A stretch of 64,000 nucleotides of DNA from Microbacterium hydrocarbonoxydans (GCF_023715885.1 NZ_JAMBOY010000003.1:186001-250000); one strand, 5' to 3'. Counted from the stretch's first letter, positions 1 through 7,479 are shown. Numbers and translations are program-made. Notes: a model not told the origin generated them from the letters alone.

Positions 1-858
1 CTCCTTCGAGGCGCCCACGAAGTTGAGCGGGACGCCCGCGTGCATGGCGAGGTCGATGCGGACGGAGTTCTTGGCCTCTTCGAACAGGTCCAGGGAGCCG
101 CTGATTCCGCGCTCGATGACGTCGATGTAGGACGGCGTTACCGAGATCGAAGAGTTCTTCCGGCCCTCCTTGTAGTTCTGGATCAGCGCGCGCGTCTCGT
201 CGAGCTCCATGCCGTCGTAGGAGCTGTCATTCACGTGCAGCTCGGTCGCTGCGGGCGGGCTGTCCAGGCGGGCCTGGCGGGCGATCTCGATCTTGCGCGC
301 CTGGCGGATGGAGTCGATGCCGTCGGTGAGGATGCCGGAGCTGCCGAGCGGAACGACGACCGCGCGCATCCGGAACTCGGCCGGCACGGCCTTGTCGATG
401 GTGATCGCCTGCGTCTCATGGTCGATGGACCACAGGTTGCGGGGGATGGTGATCCAGTCGTAGACCAGACCTTCCGTGTCCAGCCGGCATCCGAGGACGC
501 CGAACCCCTCGAAGTACAGCTCTTCGACGAGCTGCTTCACAGCCAGCCACCGACTCATCCCGGGGTAGTCGCAGGAGCTTACCCAGTAGGGCTGATTCTC
601 TGCGCGCGCTGCTGGGGTGCCTGCGGCGTACTTCTCAAACCGGAGCTTCGTGACGAGAGCCTGGTGGGCAGCAAGAGCCCGTCGCACCTCAGGGACACGA
701 CGGGCGATGGGGCGATCTATCAGCTCGCCGGGAAGCTGACCGAAGTAGTCGCCGACGATGGCTTGGGCCAGGTGATCTCCGGAATAGGGCGAAGCCAACA
801 TCGGGGCTGCGGACTGAGTGAGCCGCACGCCCCCGGTGAGGAAGGAGAAGACGCCCAA
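1..858 (-). CDS. Phage portal protein, N-terminal 286 residues (runs off left edge)
   Basis: This is the portal vertex protein through which DNA enters the capsid. The frame is open from a TTG at 858 to the window edge; a stop lies just upstream and a GGAG about 6 bases before the TTG supports that start. The predicted protein begins MGVFSFLTGGVRL and continues with FRMRAVVVPLGSSGILTDGI, then AMHAGVPLNFVGASKE near the edge. The last segment resembles the portal region where candidate capsid-binding helices begin. It follows the large terminase by 77 bp on the same strand, the standard order in tailed phages. The family assignment comes from overall resemblance and position. A GTG a few codons further in is an alternative start. 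Confidence 0.75.
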   Translation of the reverse strand, partial: MGVFSFLTGGVRLTQSAAPMLASPYSGDHLAQAIVGDYFGQLPGELIDRPIARRVPEVRRALAAHQALVTKLRFEKYAAGTPAARAENQPYWVSSCDYPGMSRWLAVKQLVEELYFEGFGVLGCRLDTEGLVYDWITIPRNLWSIDHETQAITIDKAVPAEFRMRAVVVPLGSSGILTDGIDSIRQARKIEIARQARLDSPPAATELHVNDSSYDGMELDETRALIQNYKEGRKNSSISVTPSYIDVIERGISGSLDLFEEAKNSVRIDLAMHAGVPLNFVGASKE

Positions 859-935
859 GGCTGCTCCGATCTAGGAGGAGGTAGCCCTAGCTTATCAGTC
901 TGCTCACTGAAACCCTAGATTGCTGAGCATAATGG

Positions 936-2492
936 TCAACCGTGAATGATGGCACTCGTCAAATCGCCGCGCTCGCGCTCGTCCAGAAGCTTGTAGGCGG
1001 CGAGGGCGACGGCCTCTAGGCCGGAGATGTCGACCTCCTCCTGGCCTTTCGGGCGACCGAGCGACCACCCTGAGCTGTAGTTCCACCCGCGTTTGACCGC
1101 GACCTCGGCGGCAGAGGTGAGTTCGGGCTGGTCGAAGTGGCGAAGGTGGCCCTCGTTGAGGATCTTCGTCAGGTTGATGGCGGCGCGTGCGACGTCCTTC
1201 GACAGCACCGGCCGCTCAGCCGGCGCCCGTCGAGACTCGCGCACCCGACGAACCTCCACCTCCGTAGCGGCGCTCTTCGGGTCGTAGACGATGTCGCGCT
1301 TGTGCTTGCGGGCCAGGTCGAGCAGCTTCTGCGCGAAGCCCTCCGTGCCCTTCTGGTGGTGCAAGAGACCCACGTTCACCGTGTCCTTCGGCCCTGACCA
1401 GGCCGCAGCGATCGACGCGTACGTTCCATCGGGGTGAACGAACGGGACCATGCAGAAGCGGGCCGGGGGAGTCGAGCCGGCCTCGGTGAGAGGGAGCGCG
1501 GCAGCCTGCCACTTGGGCTGAGACAGGAGCGCCGTGTTCGACCCCTCCAACGCGAACACCGACAGGATCTCGGCCGGGAACTTCTTCCGCATCGCCGGGG
1601 TGTCGAAGTCCTCCTTGATGACCTCGAGTGGCGTTGTCCACCCGATGCCCGGATGCACGCGCAGAACATGCTCACGCACGCGTGCCCTCGGATGCTCTTC
1701 GGACGGCTCCCAGTCCTCGAGCTCGTCGGGGTCGACGTCGTCAGGCAGACCGTGACTGAGGACCGCCGCTGTCGGGTCCGTCAGCGCATCCCACAGGAGC
1801 TGTCCCGAGCGGAACGCGCCCGCGGTGCCAGAGAGGACGAACTGCGCCTGGTGACGCGTGTGCAGCGTGGGACGGATCGCGGCCGTCAGGTCCTCGCCTA
1901 GCTCTAGCTCTGCCTCTCCGGCCTCGTCCACCCACGCGACGTCGAAAGCGTTCGACCGGAACCCATCTCCCGAGGGGGCGTACACGTCGAAGCTGGACCC
2001 GTTGCGGAACAGCAGCCCCTCCGAGCCCTTCGACAGCGAGATCTTCACGAACTCCTCGCGCGCCTTCACGTCTGGGTACAGCCGCTGCAGAGGAGCCGCC
2101 ACGTCTTTCTTGAACCGCTCGCCCGCCTTCGCACCCGTCGTCGCGAGCGTCCAACCCACCAGGTAGTCCTCACGCAGCGCGCACCGACCGATCAACGTCG
2201 CCTGGATCGCCGTCGTCTTCGTCGTACGCCGAGGCTCCAAGATGCCGTTCACCTTCAAGCCTGCGGCGAGGGTGTCCGTGATCGCGAGCTGGATCGGCGT
2301 TGGCCCCACGATCTCGCCCGCGAAGTTCCGACGCTGATCGAGTCGCAGAAGCCGAGCACCCTCAAGGAACTCACGCCGAGAGTCCTCCGTCGTCACAAAG
2401 CCCGTCGAATGCAACGGCTCCGGAATCAACGAACGACGCTCCAACCACGTCGACTCATCCTGCAAATCAGCGAGTGTCGGGTGAACCGTCAT
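936..2492 (-). CDS. terL: Phage terminase large subunit
   Basis: This 518-residue DNA-packaging motor has an N-terminal ATPase and a C-terminal nuclease. A Walker A-like P-loop appears near residue 90 as EPRRTTKTTAIQA, the degenerate form common in actinophages. Walker B follows as FDVAWVDEAGE, with the Asp-Glu pair. Acidic residues in DIVYDPKSAATEVE and in the C-terminal VDISGLEA are candidate nuclease ligands. The start ATG lies 100 bp downstream of the HNH gene. No small terminase subunit is recognisable next to it, which is unusual because terS normally sits between an HNH gene and terL. The portal gene follows. Confidence 0.9.
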   Translation of the reverse strand: MTVHPTLADLQDESTWLERRSLIPEPLHSTGFVTTEDSRREFLEGARLLRLDQRRNFAGEIVGPTPIQLAITDTLAAGLKVNGILEPRRTTKTTAIQATLIGRCALREDYLVGWTLATTGAKAGERFKKDVAAPLQRLYPDVKAREEFVKISLSKGSEGLLFRNGSSFDVYAPSGDGFRSNAFDVAWVDEAGEAELELGEDLTAAIRPTLHTRHQAQFVLSGTAGAFRSGQLLWDALTDPTAAVLSHGLPDDVDPDELEDWEPSEEHPRARVREHVLRVHPGIGWTTPLEVIKEDFDTPAMRKKFPAEILSVFALEGSNTALLSQPKWQAAALPLTEAGSTPPARFCMVPFVHPDGTYASIAAAWSGPKDTVNVGLLHHQKGTEGFAQKLLDLARKHKRDIVYDPKSAATEVEVRRVRESRRAPAERPVLSKDVARAAINLTKILNEGHLRHFDQPELTSAAEVAVKRGWNYSSGWSLGRPKGQEEVDISGLEAVALAAYKLLDERERGDLTSAIIHG

Positions 2493-2592
2493 GCTGCTCT
2501 CTCATCTCGGGGGGAGGGGCGCGTGTTGAGCCGTAGGCGGGGGTCGTGGTGATCTCCACCAAAAAAGTCCTCGGCGCCCGGGTTGTCCGCTC

Positions 2593-2919
2593 TCAGGCCC
2601 ATGGCAGCGCCTTGAACGTAGACTTGGTGCTGCGTCGTGCGTTGGTGATGGCGGCTCCCATGCGTCCTCCGTGTGCACGGTTGCCAACGCACTGCCCGCT
2701 CTTGCTGCGGTGCTCGGGTGCAGCGTTGTCGATGGACTCGCCGCCGTTGGGGTCGAGGTGTCCGACGTCGAACACGACCTTGCCCTCAGCGTCGATAGGC
2801 AGTGGGGCACCGCATCGCCAGCAGCCCACCACCTCACCGCGCTCGTACGCTGCCCTGACCTGTGACCTGATCGTGCGTGTGGTGCGCGACCACTCGGGGC
2901 TCTTGTGCTTGTGCGTCAT
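2593..2919 (-). CDS. HNH endonuclease (phage packaging-associated)
   Basis: This 108-residue protein has a zinc-type CWRCG pair followed by the HNH core: FDVGHLDPNGG (first His), NAAPEHRSKSGQ (central Asn and His) and the VGNRAHGGR tail. HNH proteins beside terL assist terminase cleavage in many HK97-type phages, and this placement fits that role. The start ATG overlaps the stop of the upstream initiator-like gene (ATGA), so the two are probably translationally coupled. A 100-bp gap with no recognisable gene separates it from terL. Confidence 0.8.
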   Translation of the reverse strand: MTHKHKSPEWSRTTRTIRSQVRAAYERGEVVGCWRCGAPLPIDAEGKVVFDVGHLDPNGGESIDNAAPEHRSKSGQCVGNRAHGGRMGAAITNARRSTKSTFKALPWA

Positions 2920-3488
2920 GCTGCTCTCCTCGGATCGGCGAAGTTATCCATAGGCTCTAGTGAGGTGGTCCCGTTGAGCCGATCTGATTCCTCTTGTCTC
3001 TCCTGTTTCTCCTTTCCTCCTAGGGGGGACTGTGAGCGTCCCCCAACCGGAGGCTGAGCGTCCCCCAACTGGGACGTTGAACGTACCCCTGCGGGAGACG
3101 CCGAGCGTCCCCCAACTTTGCGTGCACGGTGTTCGGCGGTGCGCTGGGAAGCGGTGGCATCGAGCACCAGGTCATATACCGCGCGACGCCCGTTCCCACC
3201 CACGCGGTACCTCTTGATGGCGCCCAACTTGACCAGTCCGTTGAGCGCGACCTTGACCGCCTTGAACGCTGCATCCCGCTCTCGTTCGCCGTCCTCATCC
3301 TCGGGCGCGTAGTCCGGAACACGGCGTCCGAGGATGAGGGCTAGGGCCTCTCGTGAGTCGAAGTAGCGCGGAGGCTTGTCTGCGTCGAGAGCGGTCAGGC
3401 ACATGCCGACCAGCAGGCGGAACTCGTTCGGGTTGAGTTGGATGTCGGCCCCGTACGCGATGGCCCTACCGACTAGACCAGCTCCCAC
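2916..3488 (-). CDS. Putative phage replication initiator with winged-helix domain
   Basis: The chosen start is the GTG at 3488, because AGGAGG lies 7 bases upstream; this gives 190 residues. A longer ATG start at 3596 would run back over the 49-residue gene. Residues 1-115 look like a helix-turn-helix or winged-helix domain of the phage replication/conjugation type (LNPNEFRLLVGMCLTALD ... ALNGLVKLGAIKRYRV). The C-terminal third is low complexity and repeats the peptide VGGRS. It is encoded by four spaced DNA repeats (3034-3116), recalling lambda gene O, whose origin iterons lie inside the gene. The initiator role is inferred from this layout; a plain DNA-binding regulator is the alternative. 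Confidence 0.55.
   Translation of the reverse strand: MGAGLVGRAIAYGADIQLNPNEFRLLVGMCLTALDADKPPRYFDSREALALILGRRVPDYAPEDEDGERERDAAFKAVKVALNGLVKLGAIKRYRVGGNGRRAVYDLVLDATASQRTAEHRARKVGGRSASPAGVRSTSQLGDAQPPVGGRSQSPLGGKEKQERQEESDRLNGTTSLEPMDNFADPRRAA
3034..3116. repeat. Four iteron-like direct repeats, candidate replication origin
   Basis: GAGCGTCCCCCAAC occurs at 3034-3047, 3056-3069 and 3103-3116, with a diverged copy GAACGTACCCCTGC at 3079-3092. Start-to-start spacing is 22, 23 and 24 bp, close to two helical turns. A pyrimidine-rich tract (2988-3021) flanks the array. This array inside the 3' half of a putative initiator gene resembles the lambda-type origin. It could instead merely reflect a repeated peptide. 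Confidence 0.55.
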
Positions 3489-3489
3489 G

Positions 3490-3639
3490 TCACCACCTCC
3501 TCTTGACGGGGTGCCATCTGCGGACCTCGTCAGAAGCATGCAGACGGCAGCAGTAGTGAGGCCCGGGATGTCCGCTGTTGAGCATGCACCGCCCATGCGG
3601 CAACTGCTCTCTGCACAACGGAGACCCGGACCCGATCAT
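3490..3639 (-). CDS. Small Cys/His-rich phage protein (49 aa)
   Basis: The ATG at 3639 overlaps the stop of the upstream gene as TAATG, and the stop lies one base before the initiator GTG. Within 49 residues there are four cysteines and several histidines (PLCREQLPHGRCMLNSGHPG, then HYCC), compatible with a small zinc-binding fold. The function is unknown. Tight coupling on both sides supports it as a real gene. Confidence 0.55.
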   Translation of the reverse strand: MIGSGSPLCREQLPHGRCMLNSGHPGPHYCCRLHASDEVRRWHPVKRRW

Positions 3640-3842
3640 TACGACTTCGTCTCCTCGCGGAACCTGATGTGCCTCTCGCCGGTGTCGTCGGTCAGGATGA
3701 CGACGAGGCTGGCTAGCTTGTTGAGCGTCGCGCTGTCGAGCCAAAGGCGTGCTGGGTGGCCGTCCTCGCGGTAGTTGATAACGGCAGCGCGCTCTTGGCC
3801 CGTGACGTTGCGTGCGGCGGCGTTAGCAGTTGGGTCTTTCAT
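3639..3842 (-). CDS. Hypothetical phage protein (67 aa)
   Basis: Unrecognised small protein. Its start overlaps the stop of the 41-residue gene (ATGA) and its stop overlaps the next start (TAATG). The middle reads as a short beta-rich domain (AAVINYREDGHPARLWLDS, then LASLVVILTDDTGERHIRF). It lies in the early leftward operon. No membrane segment or known motif is visible. Confidence 0.55.
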   Translation of the reverse strand: MKDPTANAAARNVTGQERAAVINYREDGHPARLWLDSATLNKLASLVVILTDDTGERHIRFREETKS

Positions 3843-3964
3843 GCTGCGGTCCTTCCCTCGAAGCTGAGGACGCCTGAGCGGATCAGCTCCTGTTCGAGCA
3901 GGTCGTCTGCGAGCGCGAACAGGTCGGGGCGAGTGTTGCGGGCCATCATCTCGATCTCGCTCAT
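3839..3964 (-). CDS. Hypothetical phage microprotein (41 aa)
   Basis: This 42-codon frame starts at ATG 3964, overlapping the upstream stop (ATGA), and ends at 3839, overlapping the next ATG in the same way. The protein begins MSEIEMMARNTRPDLFAL and is predicted to be helical and acidic (ADDLLEQELIRSG). No function is assigned. The evidence is the unbroken overlap chain, since a non-coding gap of 126 bp would be out of place in this operon. Confidence 0.55.
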   Translation of the reverse strand: MSEIEMMARNTRPDLFALADDLLEQELIRSGVLSFEGRTAA

Positions 3965-4302
3965 GCGGCCTCTCCCATCGCCGCGGCCTCAGTGCGTTCG
4001 ACGTAGTCGGCGATCAGCTCGAAGAGCGTGTCGCCGGAGAGTGAGGTGTCAGGATCGGGCTCGAGCTTGCCGTGAGCGATGACGCCGTTCTCGATGGTCC
4101 AGCCCCAGCGGATCTCCACGTTCTCGTCGGAGTACTCGTAGATCCACCCGACGTATCCGTCCTCGAAGATGCCGTCGAATGACACTGTGCGCGCCCACCG
4201 GGGTGCGTGCGCGGCGATCTCGGGGTGCGCGGCGAACATCTCGCGACACTCCTCGATCGGGGCGTCTCGCTCGCAGAGCGTCCGGATCTCGAGCGCGCTC
4301 AT
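3961..4302 (-). CDS. Hypothetical phage protein (113 aa)
   Basis: Acidic protein with an aromatic central part (FDGIFEDGYVGWIYEYSDE, then IRWGWTIENG) and a helical C-terminus. It has no recognised motif, signal peptide or membrane segment. The ATG overlaps the stop of the upstream gene and the stop overlaps the downstream ATG. The size and position are typical of actinophage early genes of unknown role. Confidence 0.6.
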   Translation of the reverse strand: MSALEIRTLCERDAPIEECREMFAAHPEIAAHAPRWARTVSFDGIFEDGYVGWIYEYSDENVEIRWGWTIENGVIAHGKLEPDPDTSLSGDTLFELIADYVERTEAAAMGEAA

Positions 4303-4592
4303 TCGTCGATCTCCCGAAGCTGCTCGTCGACTGCGGCGAGGCGACGGATCGGACGCCGCTTGTCGGGTGTCAGGGTCGCGCTGGGTAGCTTCACCCGGGT
4401 GTCGGGAAGCTCGATCGCGAGCTCGACGAGGCGTGCTGCGAGGCCAAGGGCGTAGTGCTTGTCGATCTCATCGAGAACGACGTTGTCGCCGTCCACGATG
4501 GCGAGGCAGGACTGTGCGCCGGTCTCGTGGTCAAAGAGAACGACGACGTGCTCGGCCGCGTTGTCCATGATCCATTCGCGCTCGGTGGTCAT
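4299..4592 (-). CDS. Hypothetical phage protein (97 aa)
   Basis: The start is placed at ATG 4592 (MTTEREWIMDN), which overlaps the stop of the upstream gene as ATGA. A longer frame reaching 4664 would run deep into that gene and begins with Arg/His-rich shadow sequence. The product is a soluble acidic protein (VVVLFDHETGAQSCLAIVDG) with no recognised domain. Confidence 0.6.
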   Translation of the reverse strand: MTTEREWIMDNAAEHVVVLFDHETGAQSCLAIVDGDNVVLDEIDKHYALGLAARLVELAIELPDTRVKLPSATLTPDKRRPIRRLAAVDEQLREIDE

Positions 4593-5308
4593 GCGGGCAC
4601 CTCCGTCACCTTGCGATCCCACGATTTGACCCAGTCGGCAACGATGTCGATGTCGATGCCGCACAGCCAGAGGAAGGCCGAGTTGATGGTGCCCTCGTGG
4701 ACGATGTCGTTCATGGGGGACCGCAACGTCGCCGTGGTGTCGTGGATCGACACCTTCATGTGCTCACGGCGTGCGAGGCCGCGGAGTCTCGCTGCTGCGC
4801 GACTGACCTGTGCGGCGGTAGGCGGGTAGTGCTTGTCGGCCCGGACGATCAATGCGTCGTCGTCATCGGCCATGACGACGACGTACACGCCCATGAAGAT
4901 CCAGACGCCGTCGCGAGTGCTGTACACGCCCCAGCGCTGCTCTCCCTCTTCACCTTCATAGGACGGGGAGTAGTGGACGTGCCGGCGCATCACCCCGTCT
5001 TTGTAGTGCGGGCTGTAGGACTCCCAGACGTGGACGAGGTTCTTGCGACCAAGTCGTTGCTTCGGCCACTGGCTGACGATCTCGCAAGTGTTGCCCGATG
5101 CGCGCCAGTCGTCGCGCTCCTGGACGAACGCCTGTCGACGCATCTCGGCGAGATCGATGCGTTCCTGCGTGATTGCCTTGAACCGATCCTGGATGCTCGC
5201 GATCGAGTCGGCGGGGGATAGCATGGTGTTCATGAGTTGATTCCTTCGGGGATCGGAGCCCTCGACACCCTGGCCGGTGTTGGGGGCTTTTTCTTTGGTG
5301 GTCAGCAT
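4589..5308 (-). CDS. Hypothetical phage protein (about 239 aa)
   Basis: The frame begins at ATG 5308, overlapping the excisionase stop. A second in-frame ATG near 5233 (MNTMLSPADSIASIQ) has a better ribosome-binding site (GAAGGA 8 bases upstream) and may be the true start, giving about 215 residues. The N-terminal part looks like a charged helix (RFKAITQERIDLAEMRRQAF). The middle is rich in Trp and Tyr (HVWESYSPHYKDG). The C-terminus (LWLCGIDIDIVADWVKSW) is hydrophobic but not a clear membrane span. The function is unknown. Confidence 0.6.
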   Translation of the reverse strand: MLTTKEKAPNTGQGVEGSDPRRNQLMNTMLSPADSIASIQDRFKAITQERIDLAEMRRQAFVQERDDWRASGNTCEIVSQWPKQRLGRKNLVHVWESYSPHYKDGVMRRHVHYSPSYEGEEGEQRWGVYSTRDGVWIFMGVYVVVMADDDDALIVRADKHYPPTAAQVSRAAARLRGLARREHMKVSIHDTTATLRSPMNDIVHEGTINSAFLWLCGIDIDIVADWVKSWDRKVTEVPA

Positions 5309-5511
5309 CACGACGCCTCCGTGAACGCGGCGTTGATGAACTCGTTCAGGTCCGATTCGCGGACCATGCGGCGCCCTCCCACGCGACCCGACTTGAGCTG
5401 TTCGCTCGCGATGAGGTGTCGGACCGATGTGGGCGTTCGACGAAGCCGCTCGGCGACTTCATCGACAGTGAGCAGGCTGATCGCGACTGCCTGTGTGGCG
5501 GTGATCGACAT
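5308..5511 (-). CDS. xis: Excisionase / AlpA-like helix-turn-helix protein
   Basis: This 67-residue protein has a MerR-type winged helix: LLTVDEVAERLRRTPTSVRH (recognition helix), then the wing GRVGGRRMVRESDLNEFI. This is the standard excisionase/HTH_17 pattern. It is the first gene of the leftward operon, divergent from the repressor and sharing its 130-bp control region. Likely roles are directing integrase toward excision or, if the element is a satellite, acting as its AlpA-like activator. The product runs straight into the next gene (TGATG). Confidence 0.75.
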   Translation of the reverse strand: MSITATQAVAISLLTVDEVAERLRRTPTSVRHLIASEQLKSGRVGGRRMVRESDLNEFINAAFTEAS

Positions 5512-5527
5512 TGATGTTCTCCGATTT

Positions 5528-5632
5528 CTAGTCGAGTACGACTCGATTTGCGATTCAAAGGTAACACGGAAAACTTGTCGTGCGCGACTAGAATCGAGAA
5601 AATCTCCTCAATCGCTAGTTGTGCACCACTAA
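5528..5632. promoter_or_regulatory. Three 18-bp palindromic operators in the divergent immunity region
   Basis: Three sites align without gaps: CTAGTCGAGTACGACTCG (5528-5545), CTTGTCGTGCGCGACTAG (5574-5591) and CTAGTTGTGCACCACTAA (5615-5632). Together they suggest the palindromic consensus CTAGTCGTGCRCGACTAG. They lie between the divergent excisionase and repressor genes, 41-46 bp apart centre to centre. They are the natural binding sites for the adjacent XRE repressor. The site nearest the repressor gene ends 9 bp before its ATG, which suggests autoregulation. Confidence 0.8.
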
Positions 5633-5641
5633 AGTTGAGCC

Positions 5642-6217
5642 ATGACCTCTGATGAGCAGATTGGCAAGAACCTCGTCGAGCTCCGTGGTGACCGAAGCCA
5701 GAAGGATCTTGCGGACGAGATGCGCAAGCGCGGCTTCCGGTGGTCCCAGGCCACGGTGTGGAGCATCGAGAAGGGCGAGCGTCCGCTGCGACTGAGCGAG
5801 GCGGATGCAGTTGCGGACATCTTGGGCGAGACAGTTAACATGCTTGTGGCGACCGGAGAGAAGTTCACGGTGACGATGCTTTTCCGTGCCGTCCGTGACC
5901 CGCTCGACGAGATCGAATCGCTCACGGACGAGGCATTTCGGGAGCAGAAGACGATGGCTCTACTCGCAGGGCACCTCGTCGATGACGAAATGCGCCGGCT
6001 AGCGTTCCGTGATTCGCCGCTGCGCGCCGCGTGGACTGCGATGGTCACCGCGATGGAAAAGCACGATGCTTGGCGGCGCACGTCTGACCAGGTTGACGGT
6101 CCAGATGCTCTTGAACCCTCACCCGAGTACGACGCTCTGATCGAGTTCTGGCGGTCGGAGATAGCCAGCTACACGCCGAGCAGAGAGAACGATGGCGTCG
6201 ATCAAGCAGAGGGCTGA
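5642..6217 (+). CDS. XRE-family repressor (putative immunity repressor)
   Basis: This 191-residue protein has an N-terminal lambda-repressor-like HTH at about residues 8-65. The residues SQKDLADEMRKRGFRWSQAT followed by VWSIEKGERP match the XRE helix-turn-helix. The C-terminal half is helical and unlike a LexA-type peptidase; no Ser-Lys cleavage dyad is apparent, so induction by RecA self-cleavage is not supported. The gene diverges from the excisionase operon across three shared palindromes and overlaps the integrase start by 26 bp, so the two are probably co-transcribed. Confidence 0.75.
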   Translation: MTSDEQIGKNLVELRGDRSQKDLADEMRKRGFRWSQATVWSIEKGERPLRLSEADAVADILGETVNMLVATGEKFTVTMLFRAVRDPLDEIESLTDEAFREQKTMALLAGHLVDDEMRRLAFRDSPLRAAWTAMVTAMEKHDAWRRTSDQVDGPDALEPSPEYDALIEFWRSEIASYTPSRENDGVDQAEG

Positions 6218-7253
6218 CGGGGTCTGGCGGGCTCGCTACCGGGATCAGAACGGCAAGGAGCACGCGAAACACGCGCCGACGAAGAAGCTGGCTCAGAAGT
6301 GGCTCGACGAGCAGACGGCCGCGATGGTCACGGGTCAGTGGGCTGACCCGAGTGCGGGCCGCGCAACGTGGGATGAGTGGGTGTCTCGGTGGCTTGCGAT
6401 GCAGGTGTGGGCTGGTGGCACGGTCACGGCGGCGACGACTGCCGTCGAGTCGGTGCCCTGGCGCCAGAAGGCCATTCGCGACGTGAAGGCCGGCGACGTG
6501 CAGACCTGGGTGACAAAGGAGGCTGAGCGCGGCCTAGCTGCCTCGACTATCCGTACACGCCTGAACTACGTGCAGATGGCGTTCCGGGCGGCTGTGGATA
6601 ACCAGGTGATCGCACGCAGCCCTGCAGTCCGGGTGAAGACGCCGCGGCAGCGCAAGCGTGAGGCGACGATGAAGATCCTCACCGCCGAGCAGGTGAGCGC
6701 CGTGCTCGAGGCATCGGGCGACTTCCGGCCATTTGTTGAAGTCTGCGTGTTCGCGGGCCTTCGCCTCGGCGAGGCCGCGGGATTGCAGCACGGCGACCTA
6801 CATCGTGATGTCAACACGATCTCGGTGCATCGTCAGGTGCAGGGGTCGTCGATCCCGACAACGAAGATCACGCCTCCGAAGGCTGGGTCTGAGCGCGACG
6901 TGTTCGTGCCGGCCGAACTCATCGACATGCTTTCAAGTACGACGTCCGGACTTGACCAGTTCCTCTTTCGGACACCGATGGGACACCTGTACAACCGGAA
7001 CAGCGCGGGGGAGCGGTGGCGTAGCATCCGTCGACAGGTCGGTCTCGGTGACGATGTGACCCTGCACACTCTGAGACACACATTTGCGTCGAACCTGATC
7101 GCGTCAGGGTGCGACGTCGTGACCGTCCAGCGCGCGCTTGGGCACTCTCAGCCGTCGATCACGCTCAACGTCTACTCCCACCTGTGGCCGTCCGCCGAGG
7201 ACAAGACCCGAACGGCCACGTCGGCGTTCATGAAGCAGGTATCCGCTATCTGA
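6192..7253 (+). CDS. int: Tyrosine recombinase integrase
   Basis: This 353-residue phage integrase inserts and, with excisionase, removes the element. An arm-binding N-terminus (MASIKQRADGVWRARYRDQ) is followed by a core-binding SAM-like domain (about 60-150) and the catalytic domain (about 165-345). Catalytic residues are visible: Arg in VFAGLRLGEAAGL, His-x-x-Arg in LHTLRHTFASNL, His in LGHSQPSITLNVYSHL and the Tyr nucleophile in the same stretch. The start ATG lies inside the repressor 3' end. It is the rightmost clear element gene, so the attachment site should lie just beyond it. Confidence 0.93.
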   Translation: MASIKQRADGVWRARYRDQNGKEHAKHAPTKKLAQKWLDEQTAAMVTGQWADPSAGRATWDEWVSRWLAMQVWAGGTVTAATTAVESVPWRQKAIRDVKAGDVQTWVTKEAERGLAASTIRTRLNYVQMAFRAAVDNQVIARSPAVRVKTPRQRKREATMKILTAEQVSAVLEASGDFRPFVEVCVFAGLRLGEAAGLQHGDLHRDVNTISVHRQVQGSSIPTTKITPPKAGSERDVFVPAELIDMLSSTTSGLDQFLFRTPMGHLYNRNSAGERWRSIRRQVGLGDDVTLHTLRHTFASNLIASGCDVVTVQRALGHSQPSITLNVYSHLWPSAEDKTRTATSAFMKQVSAI

Positions 7254-7479
7254 GGAACAGGTGGGGGAAGCGGACGAGGAGCAGGCTGCGCGCCTCCTCT
7301 TGAGTCAACTTGCCCAGTGGGTCGATGCGCTCTAGGAACTCGAGGGTGGTCTCGATCGCGTCTTCGTCGCCGGTCGGCCGCGCGACACGCGGGCTCACGA
7401 GGGCTTGCAGCTCCTCACGAACCACACGGCGGACGAGCCGTTCTAGCTCGTGCTGCGGACTGGCGGCGGACTCTGGCAC
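7246..7479 (-). CDS. Hypothetical protein (77 aa) at the element/host junction
   Basis: This GTG-started frame reads toward the integrase and overlaps its stop by 8 bp. It lies 25 bp downstream of the yajQ stop on the same strand. The protein looks like one amphipathic helix (HELERLVRRVVREELQAL), a linker and a second helical part. No clear Shine-Dalgarno sequence is visible. It may belong to the element or be a host gene truncated by integration. If host, the recombination point would be inside or right at its 3' end. No function can be assigned. Confidence 0.45.
   Translation of the reverse strand: MPESAASPQHELERLVRRVVREELQALVSPRVARPTGDEDAIETTLEFLERIDPLGKLTQEEARSLLLVRFPHLFLR

Larger units (their letters stand above)
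1..7253. mobile_element. Integrated prophage or phage satellite (right part, left end outside window)
   Basis: An integrase, XRE repressor, excisionase, small early genes, putative initiator, HNH nuclease, large terminase and portal lie together, followed at once by ordinary host genes (yajQ onward). The early module is short, about 2.6 kb of mostly tiny genes between excisionase and HNH. No lysis, recombination or DNA polymerase genes are seen. The morphogenesis genes presumably continue left of position 1. The right junction should lie between the integrase stop and the yajQ stop (7254-7504), but no direct repeat can be assigned because the left attachment site is not in the window. No tRNA gene is seen at the junction. 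Confidence 0.88.

Noticed and set aside
40..918. Plus-strand frame at the left edge
   Set aside because: The minus strand encodes a convincing portal protein. The plus frame is its antisense.
2493..2592. Small terminase gene in the HNH-terL gap
   Set aside because: The gap is only 100 bp and the one open frame crossing it overlaps HNH and is Arg/His-rich shadow.
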